A stretch of DNA of 64,000 nucleotides from Allium sativum. Lineage: Eukaryota > Streptophyta > Magnoliopsida > Asparagales > Amaryllidaceae. Below, piece after piece: positions 32,003 to 43,790 of the stretch (the stretch's first letter is position 1; every line of letters begins with the position of its first letter). Both the position numbers and the translations under genes were made by a program. The notes under the pieces are model-generated. The model saw nothing but the letters and a program-made list of their open reading frames with translations. It was not told the DNA's origin and ran no database searches. The stretch spans positions 884,701,199-884,765,198 of the forward strand of contig CM060912.1 of NCBI GenBank assembly GCA_030737875.1, read 5' to 3'.

Positions 32003-33856
32003 TAAGGAAGCTTGTTAATGGCGACAGGAGAAATGCCTGATTTCGCTGTGCGTGATCTATACCAATCCCTAATTTCATCTTTCATTTCTATCTGATTTCC
32101 TCTATTAACCTTCAGCGAAATTCGTTTTTCATTGAAAGCCATTTTCCTTCCATCAAACTTCAGCGATTACCCTCCTAAACGTTGATAAGCCACTATTAAA
32201 ACAATGAAACCAATTTGGTTTCGATCCACAAACCAACTGAACCCAATAAGGTTTCGATCTAAAAATATTTAGATAAAATTAAGCGATTATTTGATTTCGC
32301 ATCTTTAATAGTTGAAAAGCCACAATCAAAACTCCCACATGGAGCACAACTTAAAATCGGTGATAGGGTTTATACTCGCAGATCTGGAACAAATGCACTA
32401 TATCTAGATGATTCGATCTACAGGTGTCATCGTAGATCGAGTAGATCGATAGATCTTGGAGGATATCAGGAACCCACCAATTTTCAATTTCCCCGGATTC
32501 AAAGCCTCCGGTATTTTTAGACCTGAAAAGGATCAATACATCAAAAATGATGCTTCAGCGTAATCGGTTCACCTCCTACATCCTTCGTATAAAAGGATCT
32601 GAAATTGTCAGTTCGATTTACTAATTTTCTCCAATTATTTTACTTTGGGCGAATGTTATTTGGATGGGCAACAATTTTTATTTCGGTGCGTGGTGATTTC
32701 CATTTTATTGCCGACTATGGTTAATTTTTACTGCTATTCATGAAATGATGCTTGTTAATTCATTTTGATGTTGGTTTTTGGGCATACATATCACTGATGT
32801 TCAACAGTTCAAGATGCGATCTGATTTTTATAATCGACTGATGATAGTTGATGGAGTAGAGTAGTTTACTTGGGCTTTTCGTGATTTTCTTCCCATTGTT
32901 TATGGTACCAACACCTTGATGTTTAGGTTTTATTCACAACGACTGGATCCAGATTTATGGATTTTCTGGTATATTATAGATGATAATATCATCAGTACAT
33001 ATGTTTGTTTGATTCAGCACCTTTATATATACAGATTTTCTCCCAAAAGTTTACTGTTCTTCATTAGAAGCCTAGGCTATTGATAATCGAGGAGAGCAGA
33101 TTCGTATGGTTTTGTAAGTGCATGATGTATGTTGGTGTTGGTTTTATCTTTAAATGGTCATTGTTTGATAACAATCAAGTTCATTCAGTTGTTGGAACTG
33201 GCAGTTTGGGTCTTATACTAGTTCTGTTGCCAATTAGACTTGTCACTAGGAAGTTTTAAATTGGATTTTTATTCAGACTGCTGATACTCTAGGGGCATTA
33301 GCTTCGACTTTGAACTGGTTGTTACATGGAAGGTTGAATTTGAAAACCAAGTTTCAAACATGAAGTGATGCTGGTACTGGATATGGTCTGAGCTGTTGAT
33401 CAAGTACAGCTTGGTGAAGACATTACCAATATAGTGCTACTTGTTTGTCACCCAGATGTTTGTTTTCAATTGCTCTTCACAGAACCCTCAAGTTTATTCA
33501 GTACCAATTTTGGATGCTGAAGTGTTCAAAGTAATCAAATGCTGGAGATTACTAATGGTTTTTGAAGAGGTGTATCACTGCTTGCTATTCTGAATTAAAC
33601 ATGATGTATTGGATTTCATATTCTGGCATCTCTTTTATGGTTGATGATCGGTTGAAGGGCATGAGCAAGTGGAGCTTTTGGCTCGTGTGAGGTGCGAGTG
33701 CACGTATTTGGGATTTTTGCCTCATCATGGGCTATTACATTTTAGTTAGTTTTATATGTACTTGTATTTTCAGTTTTATGCTTTTTATTTGTAATGGTTA
33801 AGATGCTAACCTTTCTCTTGTACTTTTACTAGTAGATAATAAAGTGAACCAATTTT

Positions 33857-33858
<2 letters not shown>
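32001..33858. other. CACTA interior, no coding gene recognised
   Basis: The text is of host-like composition, ending with TAATAAAGTGAACC (AATAAA at 33838), which looks like a transcript 3' end. It has no long open frame. It may be another captured, transcribed non-coding stretch. Confidence 0.35.

Positions 33859-33859
<1 letters not shown>

Positions 33860-33914
<55 letters not shown>
33860..33914. repeat. (TA)n microsatellite
   Basis: About 27 TA units in the CACTA element, followed by AGCATATCAG. Confidence 0.9.
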
Positions 33915-33917
<3 letters not shown>

Positions 33918-34282
33918 CATATCAGAAGGGGAATAGCGGCGAATTACCAATAAAAAAAGTGAGGTTAAGTTTACCCCAATTTATTTTCCGTCGCTAATCC
34001 TTTGGAAATTTGTAAGGGTTTACCAACACCTTTTATAAATAATAGTTTAATATAATTTATTATGAATTACTTATCTATCTGTAAATAGTCGGTAAATAAA
34101 TTAAAATTATATTTCTATTATATAATCAGTAAAATGATGGAAAACCCATGCTAAATTCCATCGCAAAATCTAACATAATTACCATCATGGTTTTTACAGA
34201 CTACAGTATTATGCAGGAAATCCGTCGCTAAGGCCAATATAGCGACGGATTAGAAGCGGATATTGCTGGTGCTATATGCAGT

Positions 34283-34295
34283 TTTTCTTATAGTG
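34283..34295 (-). repeat. CACTA right terminal inverted repeat
   Basis: The minus strand reads CACTATAAGAAAA, one mismatch from the left end, followed on the plus strand by TAA. Confidence 0.88.
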
Positions 34296-35042
34296 TAACT
34301 GTCACTTAAGACCTATAAGTAAATATAAGGAGGACGTGCTCATAGTCAATTAATACCCCCAAAATGTAATCTTTTAAGGACATACATTCTTACGGTCACT
34401 TAATACCCCACGAGGCAGGCTATTCCTAGTCACTTAAAGCCATTTACTAATTTATTTGAAGGTGGACATCCCTACACCCACTTAATACAATATGGCTGGC
34501 CCAGCCACTTAGGACCACATCCCTAATGTCAACGTCATAAATAATTCTTCTTGTAGGTCGAGAAATAGTAACGACCACTTACTACCAGGTTTGAGTCAGA
34601 AACTCAACTTCATTTTAAGAGAATCCTCCTGGCGGACGCTCTTGTTACTATTTAGCTGTCCATACGGGTGAACTCCTAGCCACTTAATTCTTCCCTCGGA
34701 TGGTGGTTCCATTAGTTCATATATATATATATATATATATATTTAAATCGACCCTAGGTCAACCCTCACTAACCTCTAGATAAGAAGCGGACATTACTTG
34801 GAGAACTACCCTATTCAAGTTATCGTCTATTAAGAACATTAAATATCTTATAGGAGAAAAGTGGACCCAATAACCATTTAAATTCTCAAGGGGGTCCAAT
34901 GACTTAGGTCCTGAACCAAGGAGTGAACCTTTAGAACAGATCTAGTCCTAACAACCTAATACCAAACAAGAGATAGGTCAGCCACTTAATACCTTTTTCC
35001 CAAGGCAGGTTGACTTCACGCTATATATATAAACGCACTAGA

Positions 35043-35262
35043 CATCTCACATTAGACCAACCATTTGTAGATGTTGATTTGTCTGGTGGTTCCGCGCAGG
35101 CTTCTACTATAAGATGGGCCTAATCTCGTGTCATAGTGTACTAATTATAATGGCCCATGGCGCTTAAACCCCTCACATTAACTGGGATTACTTGTGAATA
35201 TTGGATATGCCAGTTGGTTCCAAAAATACTTCTACTACAATTAATGGTTAACCTTGTGTCTA
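35043..35262 (-). repeat. paired stem-loop module in the E2 LTR
   Basis: Two units, 35043-35136 and 35166-35262, each start CTCACATTA on the plus strand. They carry TTGTCTGGTGGTTCCGCGCAGG and GGATATGCCAGTTGGTTCC in the loop. On the minus strand they match the E1 module. Confidence 0.6.
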
Positions 35263-35388
35263 TGTGTCATCAATATATCTAAAGCCATTAACACATAAAA
35301 AATACAAATTCCTATAGGGACAGTCAAATTCCTAATTTAACCGTATTTATTACACACTTAATACGTATTAATATTACGTTGTTTACGC

Positions 35389-35393
<5 letters not shown>

Positions 35394-35461
<68 letters not shown>
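35394..35461. repeat. compound (TA)n(TG)n microsatellite
   Basis: About 20 TA units run directly into about 14 TG units. Confidence 0.9.
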
Positions 35462-35464
<3 letters not shown>

Positions 35465-37464
35465 GTAAGCGAACTAAATTAACATCCTCACCACATTTGA
35501 AATGTCAATCCCTATTTCAAATTTAAGGTATACAATTTATTTCCCATGTTCCCTTCAATCATGGCATAACATACATATTAACGTGTTACAATCAAAATGG
35601 GAAAACAATAATAGCAACACATAATTTGTAACCTAGTTTTGACTTGATTATCTTGGTAATAAAAGATAAACAAAGTGCCATATATTTAATATATGCATAT
35701 ATAATTACTATTTTGAATGGATTCTCTTTTATGTATGCTTACACGCAAAACCTTAATACTTGGACATCTTGTAAATAATACGTTCAAATATTATATTTAG
35801 AAAAAAGAGATTCAAACCTATTAGAATTTACAATTCCATCCAAATCTTAACCTTTTGCACAAAACTATAAGTATGAATTTACAAAAAATAAAATAAGATG
35901 AATCCGACTAATATAGAGAATTATACAGCATTAATCGTGCTACTCTTTTATTATTTCAATAATCCAAAACTACATATACAAATAGATTGACCATTTGTTC
36001 GCACAAACATGAAGTAAATGGAAGATTTGAGGGATTTGAGATGGTTTTCTTTTCGTAATAACTCTGATCTTCCAAGGCACAATAATACAACTTTAAACTA
36101 GCAAATCATAGAAAATAGTTACTTAAATGAATTCCACTTACAGTGCTATAAGAATGTGCCACAACAAAATTGAGTAGAATAAGTTTTGGATATGGCCTTC
36201 GTAAGCAATCGTGCTTCAACCTTTCAAATCTCTATATAAGAGTCACATATTAGAATCTATTATATAAATCTAAATTCCAGAATAAATCTAAATATATCTT
36301 AGAATAGAATAGAAGAGTAGAATAGGTTAGGAAAATAGAAGAAAAACCTAAACCCTTGTAACAACCCGGAAATGCGAGCCAGTTTGAAAATTTTATTTTG
36401 GCAATTTTAGCGAAGTTTGAACATCTAAAATGAATTATTTTAAATAAAATCGACGAGAAAAATATCGAGCGTATATATTATATAGATCGTCGTTAGAATA
36501 TAAATAATTATATATAATTATAAATAGAATTGAAAATGGCGCGGTAGTTCAATAATTCGATTTCAAACTTCAATTGAATGTACCGGGTGCAAAACAAACC
36601 AGATTTTGGTGAAACCAAAAAATATAGGATCTATTTGGGAATATCTTTCCAACGAATCCGAAAAATCGAAATTTCATAGCGGGAATCAAAAGATATGTCC
36701 AGTTGAAAATTCTGAATAGTCGCTATGGAATTCAGGCCCTTAAAAATAGCCATTTTGCAAATGACTTCGGATTTCGACGAAACCACTTTTGTTGGATCTG
36801 TGATGTCAAATTATTGTTAAATTCCAAATTTCATAATTTTTCGAATCAATATGTGAGCGTGGCAAAGGAAAACGCGTTTGACCAGTTTTAGTTGATTTTA
36901 ATCGACTGGAAAATGACCATTTTTCTAACGGTCTCAGAATTCGATGAAACTAGTTTTGTTAGGACCTTATCTCAATATGAAGCTAGAAAATATTTTTCTG
37001 GGATTTATAGAGTTCGTATGTGACCCCAATAAATTGAGATGCGCGTTCAAATTCAATATATAGTGATATACGTTGATTTTGATGGAAACTGATCGAAACG
37101 ATCGAATCAGCCTACGACACATATCCCATTGTGTTCGGAATGAGGGTAATTAGCTAAGGACGAAAGGCGAGAACGGCGAAGACTTCTACTTTTGAAGTGT
37201 CGTGAAGTTGGGATATCTATGGTGAGAACTTCTCACTTTAAATTTCTTTTTCTAGTTATATATGTATACTAGGATGCAGACGGTGCTTAGCAGCACCTGA
37301 CACCCGTCATCCACAGACCATGGATGGCTTGTTTGTTTGATTGATGTGTTGTGAAAATTGTTTGTGATGTTGATGTGAAATCGGTAATATAGATTAATGT
37401 ATTGAAATAAATATTTTATTATTAAAAAATATAATTTTAATGTGAAAGTGAATAAATAAATATT

Positions 37465-37492
37465 TATAAACAAATCGGCCGATTTGTTTATA
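37465..37492. promoter_or_regulatory. 28-bp perfect palindrome in solo LTR F
   Basis: The left arm TATAAACAAATCGG is followed directly by its exact reverse complement, with no spacer. The right arm runs into TATACATTG, so the palindrome overlaps a TATA-like sequence. Confidence 0.8.
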
Positions 37493-38882
37493 TACATTGA
37501 TTTGACTGATATGGATTGGATCGATAAATTTTACACATCGCCCAACTGCACAAATAAAAATCTGTGTTTGTTGATTTGAAACCCCACACGGGTGTTGGGA
37601 TGAAATTTGGCGTACACTAATCCCAATTATTTAATTGTATGTCGATCGATTGGTCGACAGGCTGTGTAAGCGTTAATTATTTATATTTGATGCTTATGCA
37701 GTTGTGTGGTGCACCTTGGATGATGGTTGATTGTTTATCATTGCTATTATATACATGTGTTGTATGGAATCCATATAATTAACATTATATGGTGATTGAT
37801 TGGGCCTCATTCCAATCGGGAAAATAATGAATATTATAAAAGAAATTCATGTGTTGAATATAAAAATAGTCATGTATTGACGATGTTCATGTGTTGAATA
37901 GAATAAATATTCATTTGTTGAATAGAATAACGAATTTATTGAAATATATAAAGCCGTGTTGATTAGAGTTGCGCTATTTTGACGTGAATGATATTTATAT
38001 CGATTATATTCATTTTTATAATGAATATAGAAAAGGAAGTGATTTCAAAATGTAACGTTTTGGAAATATTATCATTTATATAGTAATGATATGAAATATT
38101 CAATTTTGATTAGAAATTGAATATAGAGTTGAAATGGTTTTGAAAACGAATTTAAAACGATTTATAAAATACAGTTTAAAAGGAAATCGACGAAATATAT
38201 ATATTATATATATAATGGCCTGAATAGAATGCGCCGTGCCGCGGCAGTTCGTGAATTTTGACTATTAACTTCGAATTGACGTTGCGGGAGATCCGACCGT
38301 CGGATTCTCCTAAAACTGGAACCGTTGGTTTCGTATCGAAAAGAGCTTTCCAATGAATATTAGAAATTTGAAATCTAACGGTTGGATTTGGAATTATGTC
38401 CAAATCAGTTTCAGAAAAGGTCGCTGTAAGAGCAGTTCAATGGCCGTTGTTGGAAATCGACTGTACGGGCCTTGATAAAATTATTAAAAATATCAATATT
38501 TTGTGTAAAATCGTAATATGTGAATTGGAAAGAACTGGGATGAAAAAACTCCATATTTGAAAGGATAAAAATTAATTTTTATCGAAATGAACAAGTTTTG
38601 AACTAGAATAAAGATCAATTTATTTTTGAAATAAATAAATTGAATTTGAAAGTGATTTTAAAAATAATCAATATTCCCAATACGTGAATTGGACTGGAGT
38701 TGAATCGAAATTATCTTCGGAATATTTTGATGTTGGATTTCGTGACTATACAGATATTGTTATAGGAATTTGAAAGATATATTTTATATCGTTATTTCCA
38801 ATACGATATTTGTTGGTTTCAGGATTTGATATTGAATATAAGCCGGTATATTTTCTATTCAGATCCTTGTATTTAATATCAA

Positions 38883-39170
38883 ATGTGATTTGGGTTTGTC
38901 GTGAATGGTGCCTTCATTAACACTGTTCTTAAGCCCAATAGAGAAAAAGATTAAATCTTTCTATTTAGATTTAATGAAGCGTATCAATTAAATAATATTT
39001 AATTGGAATTGAATTTGAATTGGTTTTTGGGTTTATCGTGAGCGGTGTTTTGAATAACACCTGATCTTTAACCCGATTAACAATAGAATGTGATTTTGGG
39101 TTTATCATGAATCGTGTTTTAGATGACATTGCTTCTTTAACCCAGTTAAAAGCAGGATGTTGATTTATGA
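38883..39170 (+). repeat. three stem-loop repeats in solo LTR F
   Basis: Three diverged units contain TGGGTTTRTCGTGA and, 30-40 bases on, TTTAACCCG or CTTAAGCCC, so each can fold as a short hairpin. The starts are near 38890, 39026 and 39102, so the spacing is irregular. Confidence 0.5.
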
Positions 39171-41330
39171 AAGGATTAAAACTAAGTGGAGTTTTAATGA
39201 ATCTTTAATTAGATTGAAAGGTGAATTGATAATTTAAATTATCAAATCTGAAAGGTGATCGAGAATGGAGTACCACCAGTTTTGCTCCAAAGCGATAGTT
39301 AAATCTTTAATTAGATTTGAACGTGAGATGGTAATTAATTTTACCGATAACACTGTGGTGTTAGATATGGAGTATTACCTGTTTTCTCCATGGGATATAT
39401 AGGTTGGGATTAGGAAATAAAATAAATAATTACTTCGGTGTGGCTCGCTAATCCCGACTAGTTTGAAATGATATCCAAAGGAAGAATAAAGAATAAATTT
39501 AGAAGAATTTATCTTGGATAAATTAATAGGAACCTTTCCCTAAGAATGTGATTTTGTGAATAAAAGAATATTCTGAGTTGGAATGAGGCGTTTGTTGTGT
39601 TTGTGCAACACGTGTTTACTGTATATGCGGGTGATTCAGAAAGGCTGGGTTTATACCCATTCTGAATAACCAATTCGACGAGATGTCGAAGATGAAGACG
39701 GTGGTTGAAGACCGGAAGTCTTCACATCGTTTGGGTGATTACTGATCATCTCGATTGGGCTGTACGCCCAAGATGAGGGAAACAGTTGGTGATCGTCTAG
39801 ACGTACTTGGAGATGGATGGACATGCGAGGAAAGTGCCTCCGATTTCGTTCAGACCCAGAACGAACTTGTAAATGGACTATGTGTCTGACATTGGATTTT
39901 ATTCTGTGTTGATTGATCTCTATTAAATATACATCTGTTTGGCAGCGGAGAATTTATTCTCTTGCTTAACGTCCTTCTCTGAGACGTACGAGCTCAGAGG
40001 TTGTATATCGATGGACATCAGTCGCATGGAGTGAATTGCCAGTGTGGCACGCGTAAGTGGCAATTGATCAAGGCTTCTGTTGCAAAGCAAAGTCTTGTGG
40101 TTGATGATCAAAGCATGGCCCGTGTGGCGTAGATTTGTGTATAACGTGAATTCGCGAGCCTCACACCTCGGTATGAGTAAAAAACGGGAGAAGGACCCAA
40201 GGAGTGCACGACGTTTCTTTCTAGCTATGGTGGTGTCAGTGACGTACCAGCCCTGACATTTATATACTTTTCACCTATGTGGTTGTTGGATACGAGGTGC
40301 CTCGGATATAGGTCTGTAAGGACCGAGAAACGTGTGTTCAGGAATTGTCAATCCTCGAAAGTAAGAGAGGACCGGCCTTGGAGGATCCAGGGATTGCTGT
40401 GTGCGGTCCTGAGGCATTTGCTAGAGTGTCTCGAACGGAGAGGAGCTTGCCCCTTTCCTCGACTCATGATGGAATCCAATTTCCAATACCTGTGTTTCGG
40501 TTTATTTTAGAGCATAGTATGGCGACATAGTGGGATGGGGCGCTTATGCCGTCTATGATTTACATTTATGATTGAAACTGTTTTGACACTATACACTTAT
40601 TATAGTATCAAATAAGGTGTTTTAAACGTATCAAGCATGCTTTGGCTGTTATAAGGTAAAAATCCTATCCTCCGGCTTGCGTTGCATTGTGTGATGGGAC
40701 CTAGGTCTTATAATAGCTTCATTTTTCTTTATTTAGCATTGCGCTGTTTGTTTTATGCACTGGTATTCTTGGGAGGAAACCCGTTCCGTGTTATACGGCG
40801 TGGTCCCTTGATTTACCTAACTTTAAAAATAAAGATTAATAACTGTTTTAGTTCTCACACCAGTCACATGACTGACCTGGAGTTTATTGTTTTAACCTAA
40901 ATTCTTGGTGCCCCTATTTTCGACACGGGCAGCTAGTAGTTTTGGTTTTGCAGAATTATATTCACAGGGTCCTGATTTACAGCTGGAACGATGCTCGGAA
41001 AGCTCTGTATCCGTGTATCACTTTTAGTGGTGTTTTGTATATTTTTCCGCTGCTATGTAATTTATTGTAATCTCTGATATTATTCGAATGTAATTTATTC
41101 AATTATACTCTGTATATCCTTGTATCTAATGGAATTTTTGTAATAACAATGAAATGTTCTTCCATCTGCGTTCTTTTGTGTCCTGTTCTCAATTCTATCC
41201 GGGCTTTCCTTCACGGGGAAGTTACGGGTTCTTACAACCCTTTTATTTTCTCGAATTATCAATGGCAGAAAAGATTCATGAGGGCAAGGAGAAGAATATA
41301 TGTAGGGTTTTGAGTGAGGGTTTGGGGTCT

Positions 41331-41338
41331 TATTTATA
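41331..41338 (-). promoter_or_regulatory. TATA box of the E2 LTR
   Basis: On the minus strand TATAAATA lies in the context CTATAAATAAGACCCC. Confidence 0.55.
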
Positions 41339-41467
41339 GTTGACATCATGAGGATGGGTAGTTAGATTCAATAAATTTAATCTAAGAAGTCCATTTGATG
41401 AAAAATATAAATAAGTCCTCCTTTAAAAGCACCTTCATTGGGCACCCAACAGGCAGGCGATCAACTG

Positions 41468-41500
41468 CTCCTATAGGAGGGCAGACGACCCCTGTGGTCG
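41468..41500 (-). promoter_or_regulatory. palindrome cluster upstream of the E2 TATA box
   Basis: CTCCTATAGGAG (41468-41479, perfect) is followed by CGACC and GGTCG arms (41486-41500). In element orientation this lies about 130-160 bp upstream of the TATA box. Confidence 0.5.
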
Positions 41501-41645
41501 ACACCCCTCCTAGAATGGAAGTTAAACCCCTTACGGGATCGAGCCCAAGAGATTATTTCTCTTGTATGTTCCTTTCTAATTAATTGCTGAATTTATTTGA
41601 TTGATTTCTTACCTTATATTGATTATTCTTGTCCCCTTTTGTACA

Positions 41646-41665
41646 CACACATACGCGCGCGCGTG

Positions 41666-41698
<33 letters not shown>
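41646..41698. repeat. (CA)n, (CG)n and (TA)n compound microsatellite
   Basis: An alternating purine-pyrimidine tract (CACACATACGCGCGCGCGTGCACAC type, then TATATA). It could adopt Z-form DNA, but that is inference. Confidence 0.85.
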
Positions 41699-41699
<1 letters not shown>

Positions 41700-42017
41700 A
41701 ATCCGAAAGGAATATATTTTTTCATGCTATTCCAATTAATGTATTCTAGATTTGTATATTTATTTATTTGAAATTCAAACCTTGTGTGTTAATATATACA
41801 CACAACTTTTTTATTAATATCTTTTGCATATTGACTCCGCTTCCAGTAAATAAAATATGAAAATAGATCAGAATTTTGCCACGAATGTAACTACAATATT
41901 TTCATGGCCCAATTCCTGGTTACTCAAAATTTTATTTTTCAGCCAATTATCTTATTATTGATTTTGATTATTTATTTTAAATTAAATTACTTTATGTTTA
42001 TTTTATGGGGTGTTATA

Positions 42018-42060
42018 TTCTCACCCTATATTAGAGATTTCGTTCCGAAATCTTTTGAAT
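42018..42060 (-). other. E2 PPT region
   Basis: On the minus strand GATTTCGGAACGAAATCTC leads to AGGGTGAGAA, abutting the LTR. The GATTTCG..CGAAATC hairpin before the PPT is shared with E1 and E4. Confidence 0.6.
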
Positions 42061-42319
42061 AGGCGAAGAACACAACTAGTTCTAAACAACCATGTTGTAT
42101 ACCCATGTTATTTTTACAGACATACATAACTCGTAGTGATTATGAACTGTAGACATGCTAATAATGAGCCTAGTCCTAATGTGTATGTGCAATAATTGAT
42201 GCAACATATATGCAGATATCCTAATATGCATATAAATCTATATGAGTGCATTAGTGTTTCATCCATCTCCTACCATCAAATCTAAAAACCACAATGTAAT
42301 TAACATCGAGAATTTAGGA

Positions 42320-43330
42320 GAAATTAATTACCTGAGAAAATCTCTGGATGAGTTAATCTAATATTCTCCTCGGTCTCCTAGGTGCTTTCCGCAGGATTAT
42401 CTCCCCGCTTATCTAGGACTAGGTGAATAGATTTGTTGTGGAGTCATTTGATTCCGTGCTCCACGATCCTAACAGTGGCATGAGGAACCCTGGACTCCAA
42501 ATCGAAGCTCCCTATGTCCCTAATAACATTAAGCTCGAGGTTATCTACTGAATCAAGAATGCATTTGCGAAGATGAGAAACATGGAAAATGTTGTGTAAT
42601 CCCGAAAAACGCTCAAGAAGAACCACTCGGTAAGCCATTTTCCCAATCCTATCCAAAACCCTAAAATGCCTAATAAATCTGGTAACCAACTCCATAGTTT
42701 TTCCGAACTGAATTTTCTTCTATAGAGGCGAAACCTTATTAAATACCTAATCTCCAACATCCAATTCTAGTTCCTTCCTCCTCTTATCGGTGTATGTCTT
42801 GTGCCAATCTTGGGCAGCCTACATTCTCTGTTGAATCAAAGTGATAATTTCCGTTGACTCACAGATAAGGTTTAGTTTGGGTAAAACCTTATCGGTAGTT
42901 TCCCACCAACAAGTTGCCGATTTGCATGGCTTCGCATACAAAGCTTCGTAAAGGGCCATGTCGATCGTTGCTCATTAACTGTTATTGTACAAGAACTCTA
43001 CCAAAGGTAATTGCTTCCCCCATGCTCCTCCAAAGTTAGCTATGCAGGCTCTGAGTAGATCTTCCAAGACTCTTTTGACTCTCTCTATTTGGCCGTCTGT
43101 TTGCGGATGATAGACTGTACTCAAACTCAGCGTCGTTCCCAAAGCTTCTTGAAGACCCTTCCAAATTTTGCTACTAAATAACAGGTCTTTTTCATTGACT
43201 ATAGTACTTGGAATCCCATGTAGCCTAAAATTCGCCTTAATATACAATTGGGCTAACAAATTGTCAGTCCTACTCTTCTTGATTGGAATAAAATAGGCAA
43301 TGGGCACTCTTCGTTATTCGGTCCACTATC
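42320..43330 (-). pseudogene. E2 integrase core, C-terminus and chromodomain (decayed)
   Basis: The core reads KKSRTDNLLAQLYIK, LHGIPSTIVNEKDLLFSSKIW (usual second Asp context SDRD changed to NEKD), STVYHPQTDGQIERVKRVLED (catalytic Glu) and LPLVEFLYNNS. The C-terminal module reads LVTRFIRHFRVLDRIGKMAYR and [12 protein letters not shown]. The tail includes a chromodomain-like STWETEENIRLTHPEIF near 42390-42340 (minus). Frame changes occur at about 42440, 42700 and 42975, and near 43300. Confidence 0.8.
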
Positions 43331-43790
43331 ACCCAAATGGCTTCATTCCCCTTCTTACTCCTAGGAAGCCCACAGTAAAAAATCCATAGAAATGTGTTCC
43401 CATTTCTAAATGGTAATCTCTAAAGGTAACAAAAGTCTTCCAGGCTTCCCTTACTCTGCATTCACTCTTTAACAAGATAAATATCTAGAAGCAAACTCTA
43501 CAACGTCCTTTTTCATTTCTTCCCAATAAAAGCTCCTCTTCATATCCCTAAACATTTTGTCACCTCCAAGATGTATGGTCATTCTTGACTTATGACATTC
43601 TTCAAGAATCTCCTTCCTAAGATCCATACTCCTAGGGATAAATATCCAGCCATCTCTCCTCAAGCTACTACTACCATCAATAGAATATCTACCAGAATGA
43701 GGGAAATATTCTCCCTTAGAAAAAATTTCTTTTAATACCTTGAACTCATCATCAAGGTCTTGCTCACTCTTAATCATTTCCATTAAAACT
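43331..43790 (-). pseudogene. E2 integrase zinc-binding region (decayed)
   Basis: An open stretch of 104 codons carries GRYSIDGSSSLRRDGWIFIP, then CHKSRMTIHLGGDKMFRDMK and FYWEEMKKDVVEFASRYLSC, which is the HHCC zinc finger of Ty3 integrase. The first of the paired His has become Cys in this copy. Confidence 0.8.

Larger units (their letters stand above)
26866..34295. mobile_element. CACTA (CMC/EnSpm) transposon, 7.4 kb, with LINE and captured host sequence
   Basis: The left end CACTACAAGAAAA and the right end TTTTTCTTATAGTG are inverted over 12 of 13 bp. A TAA duplication flanks it (26863-26865 and 34296-34298), which fits the 3-bp duplication of this superfamily. Subterminal repeats of CGACGGAT/CCGTCGCTA type cluster at the right end (33985-34255), with weaker ones at the left (26925-27115). 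No transposase (TNPD/TNPA-like) frame was found, so it is non-autonomous. Inside are a LINE (27932-29720), CDPK-like fragments (30550-31640) and long AT-rich and (TA)n stretches. Confidence 0.85.
34296..36356 (-). repeat. E2 3' LTR piece between CACTA and solo LTR F
   Basis: This LTR sequence holds about ten dispersed CACTTAATACC-like words (34300-34990), the paired stem-loop module in inverted orientation (35043-35262), (TA)n at 34718-34741, and (TA)n(TG)n at 35394-35461. It ends with ACCCT at the border of solo LTR F. Confidence 0.65.
36357..41236 (+). mobile_element. F: solo LTR of 4.88 kb in E2 LTR
   Basis: It begins TGTAACAACCCGG and ends GGGTTCTTACA, with a perfect 5-bp duplication ACCCT at 36352-36356 and 41237-41241. 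No PBS, PPT or gag-pol signature lies inside, so it is read as a solo LTR rather than a whole element. TTTTTCCGCTG near 41043, close to the right end, matches the R-region motif of E1, E3 and E4 and fixes the orientation as plus. It is unusually long for an LTR. Its open frames (for example 40277-40510) resemble nothing known. Confidence 0.8.
41237..42017 (-). repeat. E2 3' LTR, U3 piece
   Basis: This U3 end resumes with ACCCT after solo LTR F and ends GGGGTGTTATA at 42017. On the minus strand the LTR therefore starts TATAACACCCC, drifted from TGTAACACCCC. It holds a TATA box (41331-41338, minus), a palindrome cluster (41468-41500) and a (CA)n(TA)n tract (41646-41698). Confidence 0.75.

Noticed and set aside
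31890..32142. Minus-strand open frames rich in YI
   Set aside because: They are produced by the (TA)n microsatellite and have no other coding features.
40277..40530. Overlapping ORFs of 77 and 61 codons in F
   Set aside because: Short, no homology recognised, inside LTR sequence.
36357..41236. F as a complete non-autonomous retrotransposon (LARD-type)
   Set aside because: No internal LTR copies, PBS or PPT were seen, and the terminal duplication directly flanks the single unit.
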